A stretch of 64,000 bases of DNA. Origin: Allosphingosinicella deserti. GTDB taxonomy: Bacteria > Pseudomonadota > Alphaproteobacteria > Sphingomonadales > Sphingomonadaceae. The stretch covers positions 62,001 through 126,000 of the forward strand of contig NZ_PXYI01000006.1 in assembly GCF_003012735.1 (NCBI RefSeq). The letters are read 5' to 3'. The notes beneath the pieces are model-generated. The model did not search any database. It was not told where the DNA came from and saw only the letters and a program-made list of their open reading frames with translations. Below are positions 1-8,052 of this stretch, piece by piece; positions within the stretch are counted from its first letter, which is position 1; every line of letters starts with the position of its first letter. The position numbers and the translations under genes are program-made.

Positions 1-71
1 CTGATGATCGTGCTCGCCGCAGCGATGATCGCGATCCACACACTGCTTCCGGATAGGGAGGATTTCGTCAT
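1..71 (-). CDS. Partial CDS, unidentified, N-terminal 23 codons
   Basis: A minus-strand ATG at position 71 opens a frame that runs off the window edge. It begins 16 nt after the btuB stop and is preceded by a good Shine-Dalgarno sequence (AAGGAGAA, complement of 76-83). The visible residues begin MTKSSLSGSSVWIAIIAAAS, so a hydrophobic segment starts around residue 11. That would fit a membrane protein such as a FecCD-type permease next to a B12 receptor, but too little is present to assign a function. Position suggests it is co-transcribed with btuB under the riboswitch. Confidence 0.6.
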   Translation of the reverse strand, partial: MTKSSLSGSSVWIAIIAAASTII

Positions 72-87
72 GTCATTCTCCTTGCTG

Positions 88-2043
88 TCAGAACCGGGCG
101 CGGATGCCGGCATAGGCGCTTCGTCCAAGCGCGCCGTAGCGGCGCGCCGTCTCGTAATGATCGTCGAACAGATTCTCGACCCGGGCGTAGACGCTGACGC
201 GGGCGGAGGCCGGCAGCTCGATCCGCGCATCGACGATCGTGTAGGCATCGTTGCGGAACGGCGTGACGGTGGCGCTGGTCCGCGCCGTGTCCCATGTCCC
301 GCCGGCGTGGCGCACGGCGAGGCTCGCCTCGGCCCCCGGCCGCCATCCATAAGCGATGCTGCCGTTGGCGAGATGCCGCGGCTGGCGCGCCAGCTGGTTG
401 CCGTCGTTGAGCCCGCCCGATCGGTCTTCGGCCGCGATCCAGCTATAGTTCGCGTCGGCACGGAAGCCGCCGAGCCGCAGCGCGCCGCTCAGTTCGACGC
501 CCTCCGCCGCGCTCTTCTGGACATTGGCATAATAGCCCGCCCGCGGCGTGGTCGTGCCGGGGGTGAAGCAGAGCGGCGGGCGGTTGGCGGTCGGGCAGCC
601 GGAATAGACGATCAGATTGCGCGTCGTTCGGTCGAACCAGGTCGCGCTCAGGGTTACAAGCTCGCCGAGAAGGCGCTGTTCGATGCCCGCCTCCCAGCCG
701 CGCGCTTTCTCCGGCTGCAGCGCGTCATTCCCATATTCGCTGTAGAGCTGGTACAGGGTCGGCGCCTTGAATCCCTCGCCGTAATTGGCGCGGATTCGGG
801 TGCCGCGATCGCCGATCGACCAGGCGCCGCCGATGCCGAACACGGTGCTGCCGCCGAACCGGTCATGATCGTCGTGGCGCACGCCGCCGGTGACGGTGAG
901 ACCGCGAAGCAGTTCGGCGTTCACCTGCGCATACAGGCTGTCGATCCTCGCTTCGGCACGGATCGTCTTGTAGGCGGCATTGCTGTTCGGCGGGGAGGCG
1001 GAGCGCATATTCTGCTCCTCCCGCTCGGCGCCGAACACGGCCCCGATCTGCTCCGAGAGGGTCAGACTACCCTGATATTCGTAGCGCCGGCTGCGCCCTT
1101 TGGCATCGAAGCTGGTCGGCCGAACGAGCCGTGTCGGATTGACGTTGGTCCGCGCGATCTCCGCCTGACTGAAGGCGATGCGATTGGCGAGGCGGCCGTC
1201 GAGCAGCGCGATGTTGGCTGCGCCGTAGCCGGTCCATTCCTCGCTCTCCGAACGCTCCGGACTGTCCGGAACGGTGCCGGCGCTGTCGATCCCCACCCGG
1301 CTGCGCCCGTAGGAGCCGCGCAGATCGAGCGACACCGCATCGCTGACCCGCAGGCCGAGCCGACCCGTTCCGCCGGAATTGCGGTAGGGATCGGACTCGT
1401 TCCCGCCGTAGCGCGGGCTGATCGCCGAAATGCCCGCGGTGGTGAAGGTGCGTCCGGCGATCCGCCAGTCGAGCGGACCGGTACGGCCGCCGACCGCCGC
1501 GCGCGCCTGTGCGGTCTCGCGCGAGCCCCCGGAGACGTCGATCGTCGCCTCCAGCGGACGTTCCGGCGCCGCGGTGGTGACGTTGATCACGCCGCCGATG
1601 GCATTGCTGCCCCACAGGATCGATTGCGGCCCGCGCAGGATCTCGACCCGATCGATATCGCCGGTCAGAAGATTGGCCCAATTGTAGCCGCCGCCGGTCG
1701 ACGAAGCATCGGCGAGCTTGACCCCGTCGACGACGAGGACGCTCTGATCGCTGTCGGCGCCGCGGATGCGGATCGATGTCGACGTGCCATAGCCGCCGTT
1801 GCGGACGATGCTGATGCCGGGCGTGCGAACCAGGATGTCGGAGACGATCGGCGCCTGCGTCCGGTCGATCTCCTCGCGGGTCAGCACGGTGACCGAGGCG
1901 GCAACGCGCTCGGCCGCCACCGGCGCGCGCAGGGCAGTGACGACGATTCCGTCTGCTGCCGCCTCGGCTGCAGCGTCGATGTCCGCGCCAAACGCCGGCG
2001 CGGAGATGATGGCAATGGTGGAAACGAAAACGTGAAGCTTCAT
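88..2043 (-). CDS. btuB: TonB-dependent vitamin B12 receptor, BtuB-like
   Basis: This is an outer-membrane receptor of 651 aa for TonB/ExbBD-driven uptake of cobalamin or related corrinoids. A signal peptide (MKLHVFVSTIAIISAPAFGA) is followed by a TonB-box-like stretch (DGIVVTAL) and a plug domain with VLTREEIDRTQAPIVSDIL, VLVVDGVKLAD and VEILRGPQSILWGSNAIGGV. The C-terminal part is a 22-strand-type barrel ending in an aromatic residue (GIRARF). The ATG at 2043 is preferred because the signal peptide begins there; an in-frame ATG at 2121 lacks a ribosome site. A cobalamin riboswitch lies about 150 nt upstream on the same strand, which strongly supports B12 as substrate. Family assignment is secure; the exact corrinoid is inferred. 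Confidence 0.92.
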   Translation of the reverse strand: MKLHVFVSTIAIISAPAFGADIDAAAEAAADGIVVTALRAPVAAERVAASVTVLTREEIDRTQAPIVSDILVRTPGISIVRNGGYGTSTSIRIRGADSDQSVLVVDGVKLADASSTGGGYNWANLLTGDIDRVEILRGPQSILWGSNAIGGVINVTTAAPERPLEATIDVSGGSRETAQARAAVGGRTGPLDWRIAGRTFTTAGISAISPRYGGNESDPYRNSGGTGRLGLRVSDAVSLDLRGSYGRSRVGIDSAGTVPDSPERSESEEWTGYGAANIALLDGRLANRIAFSQAEIARTNVNPTRLVRPTSFDAKGRSRRYEYQGSLTLSEQIGAVFGAEREEQNMRSASPPNSNAAYKTIRAEARIDSLYAQVNAELLRGLTVTGGVRHDDHDRFGGSTVFGIGGAWSIGDRGTRIRANYGEGFKAPTLYQLYSEYGNDALQPEKARGWEAGIEQRLLGELVTLSATWFDRTTRNLIVYSGCPTANRPPLCFTPGTTTPRAGYYANVQKSAAEGVELSGALRLGGFRADANYSWIAAEDRSGGLNDGNQLARQPRHLANGSIAYGWRPGAEASLAVRHAGGTWDTARTSATVTPFRNDAYTIVDARIELPASARVSVYARVENLFDDHYETARRYGALGRSAYAGIRARF

Positions 2044-2191
2044 CCTTGGACCCCCGATCGTGACGACGACCGCAGGCACGGCAGCGAGGATGAACTCGGA
2101 CGAGCGCGACCTCGCCACCATGACGGCGGCTCTCTGTCGTCGCGCGAGAGATCTCGATCGTCCGGAACACCCTGTCCGGTCGAAGGACGAC

Positions 2192-2361
2192 TGCGACGGG
2201 CAGGTCTCCTGGCTCGCGGGTCAGTGCCGGTCCGGACCGCCTTCTCGGGATCTTTCGATCCCAATGGCATGTGGCCCAGTGGCTCGCCGCTCACAGTTGC
2301 AGGGGCAGCCGGGGTCTTGAACCCCGTTCCCTTTTCATCCCCTCGCGGGGAACCTGTCGCA
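2192..2361 (-). promoter_or_regulatory. Cobalamin (AdoCbl) riboswitch
   Basis: Read on the minus strand, the element starts with GACAGGTTCCCCGCGAGGGG and GATGAAAAGGGAA, contains GCCCCTGCAACTGTGAGCGG and ends with the B12-box GAGCCAGGAGACCTGCC. These are conserved core elements of the cobalamin riboswitch in the right order and spacing. It lies between the cobB stop (2385) and btuB (start 2043). It is expected to lower expression of btuB and the gene after it when coenzyme B12 is plentiful. Confidence 0.95.
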
Positions 2362-2384
2362 CGCGGGTCTCTACGGGCGGTGGG

Positions 2385-3704
2385 TCAGGCGATCAAGTGA
2401 AAGAAGCTGCCGGTGACCAGGCCGACACGATGGCCGGCCGCGCCGAGCGCGGTGCCGGCCGCGTCGGCAATGTCGGCGAACGGCTCCGCGTCCCCATCGG
2501 CCGCCCTCTCGGTCGCATAATGATATTCGTGGCCGAACAAGGTCCGCCCGGCCTCGGCGAAGGTCGTGTCACGCCGCAGGACGGCGCGGCGATAGCCGAG
2601 CGAGAGCTTGCGGGTGGCGAAGCTGGTGTCGACCGGAAGCAGGCCGGCCATCTCGTGATGGACGCCGTCTGCATCCTCGAGGCTGCGCCCGAGTACCATG
2701 TAGCCGCCGCATTCGCCATGGACCGGGCGGGTTGCGGAGAAGCGTGTCAGCCCGTCGAGGAAGCGCCGATTGGCCGCGAGACGGCCGGCATGAAGCTCGG
2801 GATATCCGCCTGGCAGCCAGCAACTGTCGCACTCCGCGTCCGGCGCTTCGTCGGCCAACGGCGAGAAGAACCGGATCTCCGCTCCTCCGTCCCGCCACCA
2901 CCGCAGCATGTGCGGATAGAAGAAGGCGAACGCCTCGTCACGCGCGACGGCGATGCGCTGGCCGGGCGGACGGAGCCTCGCAGCCGGCAGCGGCGCCGTC
3001 GCCGTCGCTCCGGCGGCGGCGAAGATCGCGTCGAGATCGCATTGCGCCGCGATCCGCTCCGCCACGACGTCGATGCGGGCGTCGAGATCGGCTTGTTCGC
3101 CCGCCTGCACCAGCCCGAGATGGCGCGAGGGCAGGCTGAACCTTTCGTCCGGCGCCAATGCGCCGAGAAGCGGAAGGCCGATCCGCGCGAGCCCGTCCTC
3201 GATCATCGACTTGTGCCTGGCGCTCGCGACGCGGTTGGCGATAATTCCGGCGATGCGCGGCGCGCCGGGGAAGGTCGCGCAGCCATGCGCCACCGCGGCG
3301 ATGGTCTGGGCGGCGCCCGACGCGTCGATCACCAGCAGTACCGGCCAGCCGAGGGCGTTGGCGACATCGGCCGAGGCGCCGGATCGTCCTTCCGCCCGGG
3401 CGCCGTCATACAGGCCCATCGCCCCTTCGCCGATGACCAGATCGGCTCCGGACGCGATCCCGGCACCAAGGCCGCGGAGCAGATCGGGGGTCATGGCAAA
3501 GCCGTCGAGATTGATCGACTGGCGCCCGGTCGCGACGGCGTGGAAGGCCGGATCGATATAGTCCGGCCCGCTCTTGGCGCCGTGGACGACCCGTCCGCGA
3601 TGCGCGAAGGCGCGTTGCAGGCCGATGGTGAGGATCGTTTTGCCCGATCCGGACCGCGGCGCCGCGACGATCAGCCCGCGGCCGAGCGCCGGCGCTACGT
3701 TCAA
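2385..3704 (-). CDS. cobB: Cobyrinic acid a,c-diamide synthase
   Basis: The enzyme amidates the a and c side chains of (hydrogeno)cobyrinic acid using glutamine and ATP (CobB/CbiA family). An N-terminal P-loop ATPase domain has APRSGSGKT and the KSGPDYIDP signature. The C-terminal glutamine amidotransferase domain has HGECGGYMVLG with the catalytic Cys, and a His in the GHEYHY region. The only in-frame ATG (3983) lies far inside cobO. A TTG at 3704, overlapping the cobO stop by 4 nt (TTGA), gives 439 aa, the usual family length, so translational coupling from cobO is likely. The start codon is inferred; the family is clear. Confidence 0.9.
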   Translation of the reverse strand: MNVAPALGRGLIVAAPRSGSGKTILTIGLQRAFAHRGRVVHGAKSGPDYIDPAFHAVATGRQSINLDGFAMTPDLLRGLGAGIASGADLVIGEGAMGLYDGARAEGRSGASADVANALGWPVLLVIDASGAAQTIAAVAHGCATFPGAPRIAGIIANRVASARHKSMIEDGLARIGLPLLGALAPDERFSLPSRHLGLVQAGEQADLDARIDVVAERIAAQCDLDAIFAAAGATATAPLPAARLRPPGQRIAVARDEAFAFFYPHMLRWWRDGGAEIRFFSPLADEAPDAECDSCWLPGGYPELHAGRLAANRRFLDGLTRFSATRPVHGECGGYMVLGRSLEDADGVHHEMAGLLPVDTSFATRKLSLGYRRAVLRRDTTFAEAGRTLFGHEYHYATERAADGDAEPFADIADAAGTALGAAGHRVGLVTGSFFHLIA

Positions 3705-4315
3705 AATTCGATGCCCTTCTGCGCCTTCACGCCCGATCGGAACGGATGCTTCACCTGCACCATCTCGGTGACCAAGTCGGCCGCCTCGATCAGCGCATCC
3801 GGCGCGTTGCGGCCGGTGACGATGACGTGCTTCATCGCCGGCCGGTCGACGAGTCCGGCGACAACTTCCTCGACCGGCAGATATTCGTAGCGCAGCACGA
3901 TGTTGAGCTCGTCGGCGAGCACCATGTCGTAGGCGGGGTCGCGGACCATGCGCAGCACTTCCTCCCAGCCCTGCCGCGCCCATTCGATGTCGCGGGCCCG
4001 GTCCTGGGTGTCCCAGGTGAAGCCCTCGCCCATCACCTTGTGCTCCACCTGCCCGGGGAACGCGGCGTAGACCGCCTTCTCGCCGGTTGCCCAGCTGCCC
4101 TTGATGAATTGGACGATGCCGATCTTCATCCCGTGCCCGATCGCCCGCGCCACCAGCCCGAAGGCGGCCGTCGACTTGCCCTTGCCCTTGCCGGTGTGGA
4201 CGATCAGCAGGCCTTTTTCCTGCGTCTTGTCGGCCATGATCTTGGCCTTCGCCGCCTGGCGCTTCTTCGCTTTCTCGTTGTGCCGCGCATTGAGCGCCTC
4301 GTCCGAACTCGTCAC
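3701..4315 (-). CDS. cobO: Corrinoid adenosyltransferase
   Basis: This enzyme transfers the adenosyl group of ATP to cob(I)alamin or its precursors (CobO/BtuR family, cytosolic). The 204-aa product has the P-loop HTGKGKGKSTAAFG, then IVQFIKGSW, and the conserved DMVLADELNIVL and VIVTGRNAP segments. The GTG at 4315 is chosen because the family N-terminus (polar, Lys-rich) begins there and the upstream codons look non-coding. The gene overlaps cobB by 4 nt, forming a two-gene unit. CobO and CobB can serve salvage as well as synthesis; the rest of the corrinoid pathway is not in this window. Confidence 0.92.
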   Translation of the reverse strand: MTSSDEALNARHNEKAKKRQAAKAKIMADKTQEKGLLIVHTGKGKGKSTAAFGLVARAIGHGMKIGIVQFIKGSWATGEKAVYAAFPGQVEHKVMGEGFTWDTQDRARDIEWARQGWEEVLRMVRDPAYDMVLADELNIVLRYEYLPVEEVVAGLVDRPAMKHVIVTGRNAPDALIEAADLVTEMVQVKHPFRSGVKAQKGIEF

Positions 4316-4614
4316 ATGTCGCTTTCTGGCTGGAGCTGGCCGGAGGCCGGGGAGGCGGCGTATAGCGACGCCGCGCGCGGGCTCAAGGTGGGGCGGGGGC
4401 GCCGGACTCGCCTGGTTCGATCCCTTCTTCCTGTTCACTCCCCCTCGATCGTGGGCGGCTGGGTGGGGGTGGACTCAAGACCTTGGCGGGACGCCGGGTC
4501 GCCCTTAGTGATCGGGACCCGGGATCGAGCCGGTGCGGGAGCCGAGGGAGGGATGGTGTTCGAAGCAGGGAGCGGCGTCCCGGGTCCGCCGGGTCTGAAC
4601 CGAACCGCAGGGTG
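4316..4614. other. Intergenic region between divergent cobO and glycosyltransferase genes
   Basis: About 300 bp with no convincing gene on either strand. It must hold the promoters of the two divergent genes. It is very GC-rich with G runs. I see no second B12-box, no tRNA with consistent stems, and no clear sigma-70 hexamers. Confidence 0.6.
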
Positions 4615-5748
4615 ATGAAGTCCGTCCCGGCCGCTCGTGCCCGGCCCAGCCGCCTCCTAATCGCCACCTGGGACGGTGCCGGCAATCTGCCGCCCGAACG
4701 CACGCTCGTTCGCGAACTCGTCCGCCGCGGGCACGAAGTGCATGTCGTGAGCCACGATTCGGCGGTCGACCGCTTCCGATGCGACGGCGCGATCGTCCAT
4801 CGCTACGAGAATGCGGACCAGGTGACCGCCGCGCAGCCTTTCCCGCGCGACCGCGAGTTCGCGATGCTGAGCGCGCAGGTTTTCGAATCCGAGGCGCTCG
4901 CCGCCGATCTCGTCGCTGTGACGCATGCCATCGAGCCGGATGCGTGCCTCGTCGATTTCATGCTGCTGCGCGGCCTGGCGCGGCTGCTGGAAGAAGACGT
5001 TCCGGTCGGCGTCCTGTATCACAGCATGTTCCTGGATGCGCTGCTCGGGCGGCTCGACTCGGCCTGGCGCCGGTCCGGCGGCGCGTTTGCCGGCCGCTCG
5101 CTCGCCGAAACCTTCGATCGGCTGCCGCTCGTTCTGGTGTTCAGCTATCGGCAGCTTGCCGATCGCGCGCCGGCGGAGACCGTGCAATTCGTCGGTCCGA
5201 TCCGCGCGCCCGCGACCGAGCAATCGGGCGCGAGAGGGGACGGCGAGCCCTTCATTCTCACCAGCCTCAGCACCGGGTTCATGGATCAGGCGGATCTGCT
5301 GCAGACGATCGTCGACGCGGCGGCGGAACTCCCTGCCCGCATGCTGGTGACGACCGGGCCGAGTCTCGATCCGTCCGCTTTCCGGGTCTCGCCCAATGTC
5401 GAGTTGCGGACGTTCGTGGCGCATGACGAGGTCCTGCCGGGCGCCGATCTCGTCATCACCCATGGCGGGCATGGAACGATTGCCGCGGCGGTCGGGGCGG
5501 GTGTGCCCCTTCTCTGCATCCCCTGCGGCCGCGATCAGCCTTTGGTCGCCGCACAGCTGGCGCAACTGGGCCTTGCGGTCGTGCTGCCGCGCGAAGCCGG
5601 GCCGGCGCAGATCCGTTCGGCAATCGAGCGCCTGCTTGGCGATGCCGATGCGAAGCTCAGGTCCCGATCTTTCGCCGCCGGTCTCGATCCATTCGGCGAC
5701 GTCGGGCAGGCTGCAGACCTGGTGGAGCGGCTGGCCGTTCGCGGCTGA
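4615..5748 (+). CDS. UDP-glycosyltransferase-like protein (GT1/MGT family)
   Basis: A 377-aa GT-B fold enzyme expected to transfer a sugar from a nucleotide sugar to a small acceptor. The N-terminal half carries RLLIATWDGAGNLPPE and a His-containing RRGHEVHVVSHDS segment. The C-terminal donor-binding domain has VITHGGHGTIAAAVGAGVPL, then IPCGRDQPLVAAQLAQLG, which matches the HGG...PxxxDQ signature of macrolide/flavonoid-type glycosyltransferases. The start is ATG 4615, preceded by AGGG; an earlier in-frame ATG at 4483 reads low-complexity Arg/Gly sequence and is unlikely. Acceptor and pathway cannot be told from context. Confidence 0.8.
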   Translation: MKSVPAARARPSRLLIATWDGAGNLPPERTLVRELVRRGHEVHVVSHDSAVDRFRCDGAIVHRYENADQVTAAQPFPRDREFAMLSAQVFESEALAADLVAVTHAIEPDACLVDFMLLRGLARLLEEDVPVGVLYHSMFLDALLGRLDSAWRRSGGAFAGRSLAETFDRLPLVLVFSYRQLADRAPAETVQFVGPIRAPATEQSGARGDGEPFILTSLSTGFMDQADLLQTIVDAAAELPARMLVTTGPSLDPSAFRVSPNVELRTFVAHDEVLPGADLVITHGGHGTIAAAVGAGVPLLCIPCGRDQPLVAAQLAQLGLAVVLPREAGPAQIRSAIERLLGDADAKLRSRSFAAGLDPFGDVGQAADLVERLAVRG

Positions 5749-5862
5749 CGACCATCGACGGCCCTTTGCCACCGCTGCCGCCGCTGATCCTGGATGTTGC
5801 GCAATCGCGCGTAGGCCTTCTACAAATCGCAGGACAGTCATTCGCTACCACGGGGGGAAACG

Positions 5863-6216
5863 ATGCGGATTTGGTCGATCGCTGGCGCAATCATTCTGGC
5901 GATGGCGGGCACGATGCCGGCCCGCGCGCAAAGCGATTTCGAGAGCGAGGTGCTGCGCCGGCTGGAACGGCTGGAGCGCCGGATGGACGATCTCGAGCGC
6001 GGCAATCGCCGCGGTTCAGGCGGCGATTATTCGCGCCGGGAGCAAGAAGGCCCACGGAATGAAGTCGTCGCAGCGGTGAGCCTGCTGTGCGGCGCCAATT
6101 GCGGGATGGCCGCGCAGAGCTATTGCCGCTCCACCGGCTTCCGCAACGGAGTCGCGGTCACGATCGAGAAGCGCGGCGCGTTCGATCACGTCACCCGGGC
6201 TCGCTGCTTCAACTGA
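5863..6216 (+). CDS. Small secreted protein of unknown function
   Basis: A 117-aa protein with a clear Sec signal peptide (MRIWSIAGAIILAMAGTMPARAQ) followed by a short charged helix (about residues 25-47, VLRRLERLERRMDDLERG) likely to form a coiled coil. The C-terminal domain has four cysteines (LLCGANCGMAAQSYC and RCFN) that could form disulfides in the periplasm. A GGGGG ribosome site precedes the ATG. It lies between the glycosyltransferase and the convergent serine hydrolase. I do not recognise a named family. Confidence 0.7.
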   Translation: MRIWSIAGAIILAMAGTMPARAQSDFESEVLRRLERLERRMDDLERGNRRGSGGDYSRREQEGPRNEVVAAVSLLCGANCGMAAQSYCRSTGFRNGVAVTIEKRGAFDHVTRARCFN

Positions 6217-6245
6217 GGCGGGAGGGAGGCCGACCCTCGGCCCGA

Positions 6246-7475
6246 TCAGCGCTTCGCGCGCGGGCCGGGACTCGCCAGCGCTTCGCACAGGCGATCGGTC
6301 GCAAGCGCTACCCGGGATTCCGTGGTGGTGCGGTTGGCCGGGCTGTTCTGTACCTCGCGCGTTTCCGTGTTGAAGGCGAGCAGGGTTCCTGCGCGCTGGT
6401 CCGGACAGAGGCTGAGATAGGCACGGAAACCGTTCTGGTCGCCATTGTGCCCGATGAGCCGAACAGGGCCGGACTGGTCCACGAAGAACGACAGGCCGCT
6501 CTGCGTCGTCGTCGCCATCCGGCCCTGCGTAAAGTCCTCGCCGGCTGCGATCTGCGGCCGCCACATCTCGTCCAGCGAGGCCCGTTTCAGCACCAGATCA
6601 TAGTCGGTGGCGCGGGCCGGGTCGCCGAGCAGGAAGGCGACATATTTCGCCATGTCCGTCATCGGCGCGTTGAGCCCGCCGTTCGACACGGTGATGCCGG
6701 TGTCGACGTCGAACGGCGCCGCCATCCGCTTGCCGCCGCGGATGTAATAAGAGTGTGCGCGATGGCGCAGCAGATGCGGCGGGGTCCGGTCGAAATAGCT
6801 GGCGTGCATGCCGAGCGGCTTCAAAATGTTCTTGTCGACATAGACTTCGAAATCCTCGCCGGTGAGCCGCTCGATCACCTGCCCGAGATAGACGATGCCG
6901 GGATTGGAGTAAGCGAAGCGCGTGCCGGGGCGGAATTTCACTTCGGTATAGGGCAGCATCGCGGCGAGCTGCGCCCAGCTTTGCGGTTCGAACGGCTGCC
7001 AGTCCTGGTCACGCCAGCGCCAGGTGGCGCCGCCGAACCCCGCGCTGTGGCTCATCAGCTGCCGCAGGGTGATCTTGTCGGTGTCGCCGAACGGGTTACG
7101 CACGGCGGTAAGCTCGGGCACGGTGCGGACGATCGGATCGTCGAGCGTCAGCAGCCCGCGATCGCGCAATTGCAGGATGGCGATCCCCGTCATCGTCTTG
7201 GTGATCGAGGCCCAGTGATAGATGGTGTCGGCATCGACCGGGACATGCGCGTCCGCATCCTGCTGGCCGAGATGGTCGGCAACCACGATCCGGCCATCGC
7301 GCACGACGTAGAAGCTGCTTCCGGCAATCCCGGACCGGCGCATCTCGGCGCGATGAAGCGCACGGAAGCCGGCAAGCGCCCCTTCGAACGTGACGGGCTC
7401 GGCGGCGGCCGCACCGCAGGCGTGGCACAGCGCGAGGACGGCAAGGCCGGCGCGCCTAAGCTTCAGCGCCGTCAC
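6246..7475 (-). CDS. Serine hydrolase, beta-lactamase class C / esterase family
   Basis: A 409-aa secreted serine hydrolase of the beta-lactamase/D-Ala-D-Ala-peptidase/EstB fold. After a signal peptide (VTALKLRRAGLAVLALCHAC, cleaved near AAAAEP) comes the catalytic SxxK in WASITKTMTG, a Tyr-x-Asn motif in FAYSNPGIVYLG and a late LIGHNGDQNGF box equivalent to KTG. It starts with GTG at 7475, overlapping the cytochrome c stop by 4 nt (GTGA), which supports this start over upstream codons. Members range from beta-lactamases to esterases and peptidases; the HNG in place of KTG favours a peptidase/esterase over a classical AmpC, but the substrate is unknown. Confidence 0.82.
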   Translation of the reverse strand: MTALKLRRAGLAVLALCHACGAAAAEPVTFEGALAGFRALHRAEMRRSGIAGSSFYVVRDGRIVVADHLGQQDADAHVPVDADTIYHWASITKTMTGIAILQLRDRGLLTLDDPIVRTVPELTAVRNPFGDTDKITLRQLMSHSAGFGGATWRWRDQDWQPFEPQSWAQLAAMLPYTEVKFRPGTRFAYSNPGIVYLGQVIERLTGEDFEVYVDKNILKPLGMHASYFDRTPPHLLRHRAHSYYIRGGKRMAAPFDVDTGITVSNGGLNAPMTDMAKYVAFLLGDPARATDYDLVLKRASLDEMWRPQIAAGEDFTQGRMATTTQSGLSFFVDQSGPVRLIGHNGDQNGFRAYLSLCPDQRAGTLLAFNTETREVQNSPANRTTTESRVALATDRLCEALASPGPRAKR

Positions 7476-7963
7476 TGGTCCCGAGCGCCGGATTGCGATT
7501 TCAGATAGGCGATCATGTCGGCGCGATCGAGCGGGTCGTCGAAGCCGGCAAAGGCCATCTTGGTTCCGGGCGCGACCTTCGACGGTGCGGCCAGCCAGGC
7601 GTCGAGCCGCTTTGGGTCCCAAATGCCGCCGAGTGATTTGAGGGCGTGGGTATAGCCGTAGGTCGGGTCGGCGGCGATCGGTCGGCCGAACACGGCGTAC
7701 CGGTTCGGCCCGGCCCCATTCGGCGCGCCTTGCCCGATCGTGTGACACGCCATGCACTGGCGGAACAGGCGGCCGCCGGCCGCGGGGCTCGCCACCGCCA
7801 TCAATCTCTCGAGCGAGGGTTGCGGGCCGGCGGCGTTGCGCCGGGCCTCGCGATCGTCGTTGGAACAGGCGGCCAGGGCTGCCGACACGGCGAGGAGAGC
7901 GGGGTGGTAGCGCAGGCGCTTGCGGCGCCGGTTCCGGATCGTGAGCCCTGAGCTGTCGGCCAT
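7472..7963 (-). CDS. Lipoprotein-like class I cytochrome c
   Basis: A 163-aa c-type cytochrome. The N-terminus has basic residues (NRRRKRLRYH), a hydrophobic stretch and a lipobox-like AALAAC, so it may be membrane-anchored on the periplasmic side. One haem site is visible (CMACH) with a distal Met candidate in GTKMAFAGF, and the C-terminal helix ADMIAYLKS is typical of mitochondrial-type cytochromes c. ATG 7963 is the first in-frame start giving a sensible signal. It overlaps the following hydrolase gene by 4 nt and lies 89 bp after the TonB receptor, suggesting one transcript. Its redox partner is not evident here. Confidence 0.85.
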   Translation of the reverse strand: MADSSGLTIRNRRRKRLRYHPALLAVSAALAACSNDDREARRNAAGPQPSLERLMAVASPAAGGRLFRQCMACHTIGQGAPNGAGPNRYAVFGRPIAADPTYGYTHALKSLGGIWDPKRLDAWLAAPSKVAPGTKMAFAGFDDPLDRADMIAYLKSQSGARDQ

Positions 7964-8052
7964 GATGATGTGATGAGATCCTCTCCGAACCGTGTCGCAG
8001 CAGTCCGCGAAAAGCCGCGTCCGAGTCAAGCATGGCGCCTCTCCGGAGGCCT

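Noticed and set aside
4-2400. 798-codon open frame opposite btuB
   Set aside because: Arg/Ala/Gly-rich mirror of btuB and riboswitch; high GC produces long antisense frames. No family resemblance and no ribosome site.
4413-4440. GGTTCGATCCC resembling a tRNA T-loop
   Set aside because: No complementary T-stem, D-arm, anticodon arm or acceptor stem could be drawn.
6228-6242. GGCCGA-CCC-TCGGCC as a terminator between convergent genes
   Set aside because: Stem of only 6 bp, no T run on either strand.
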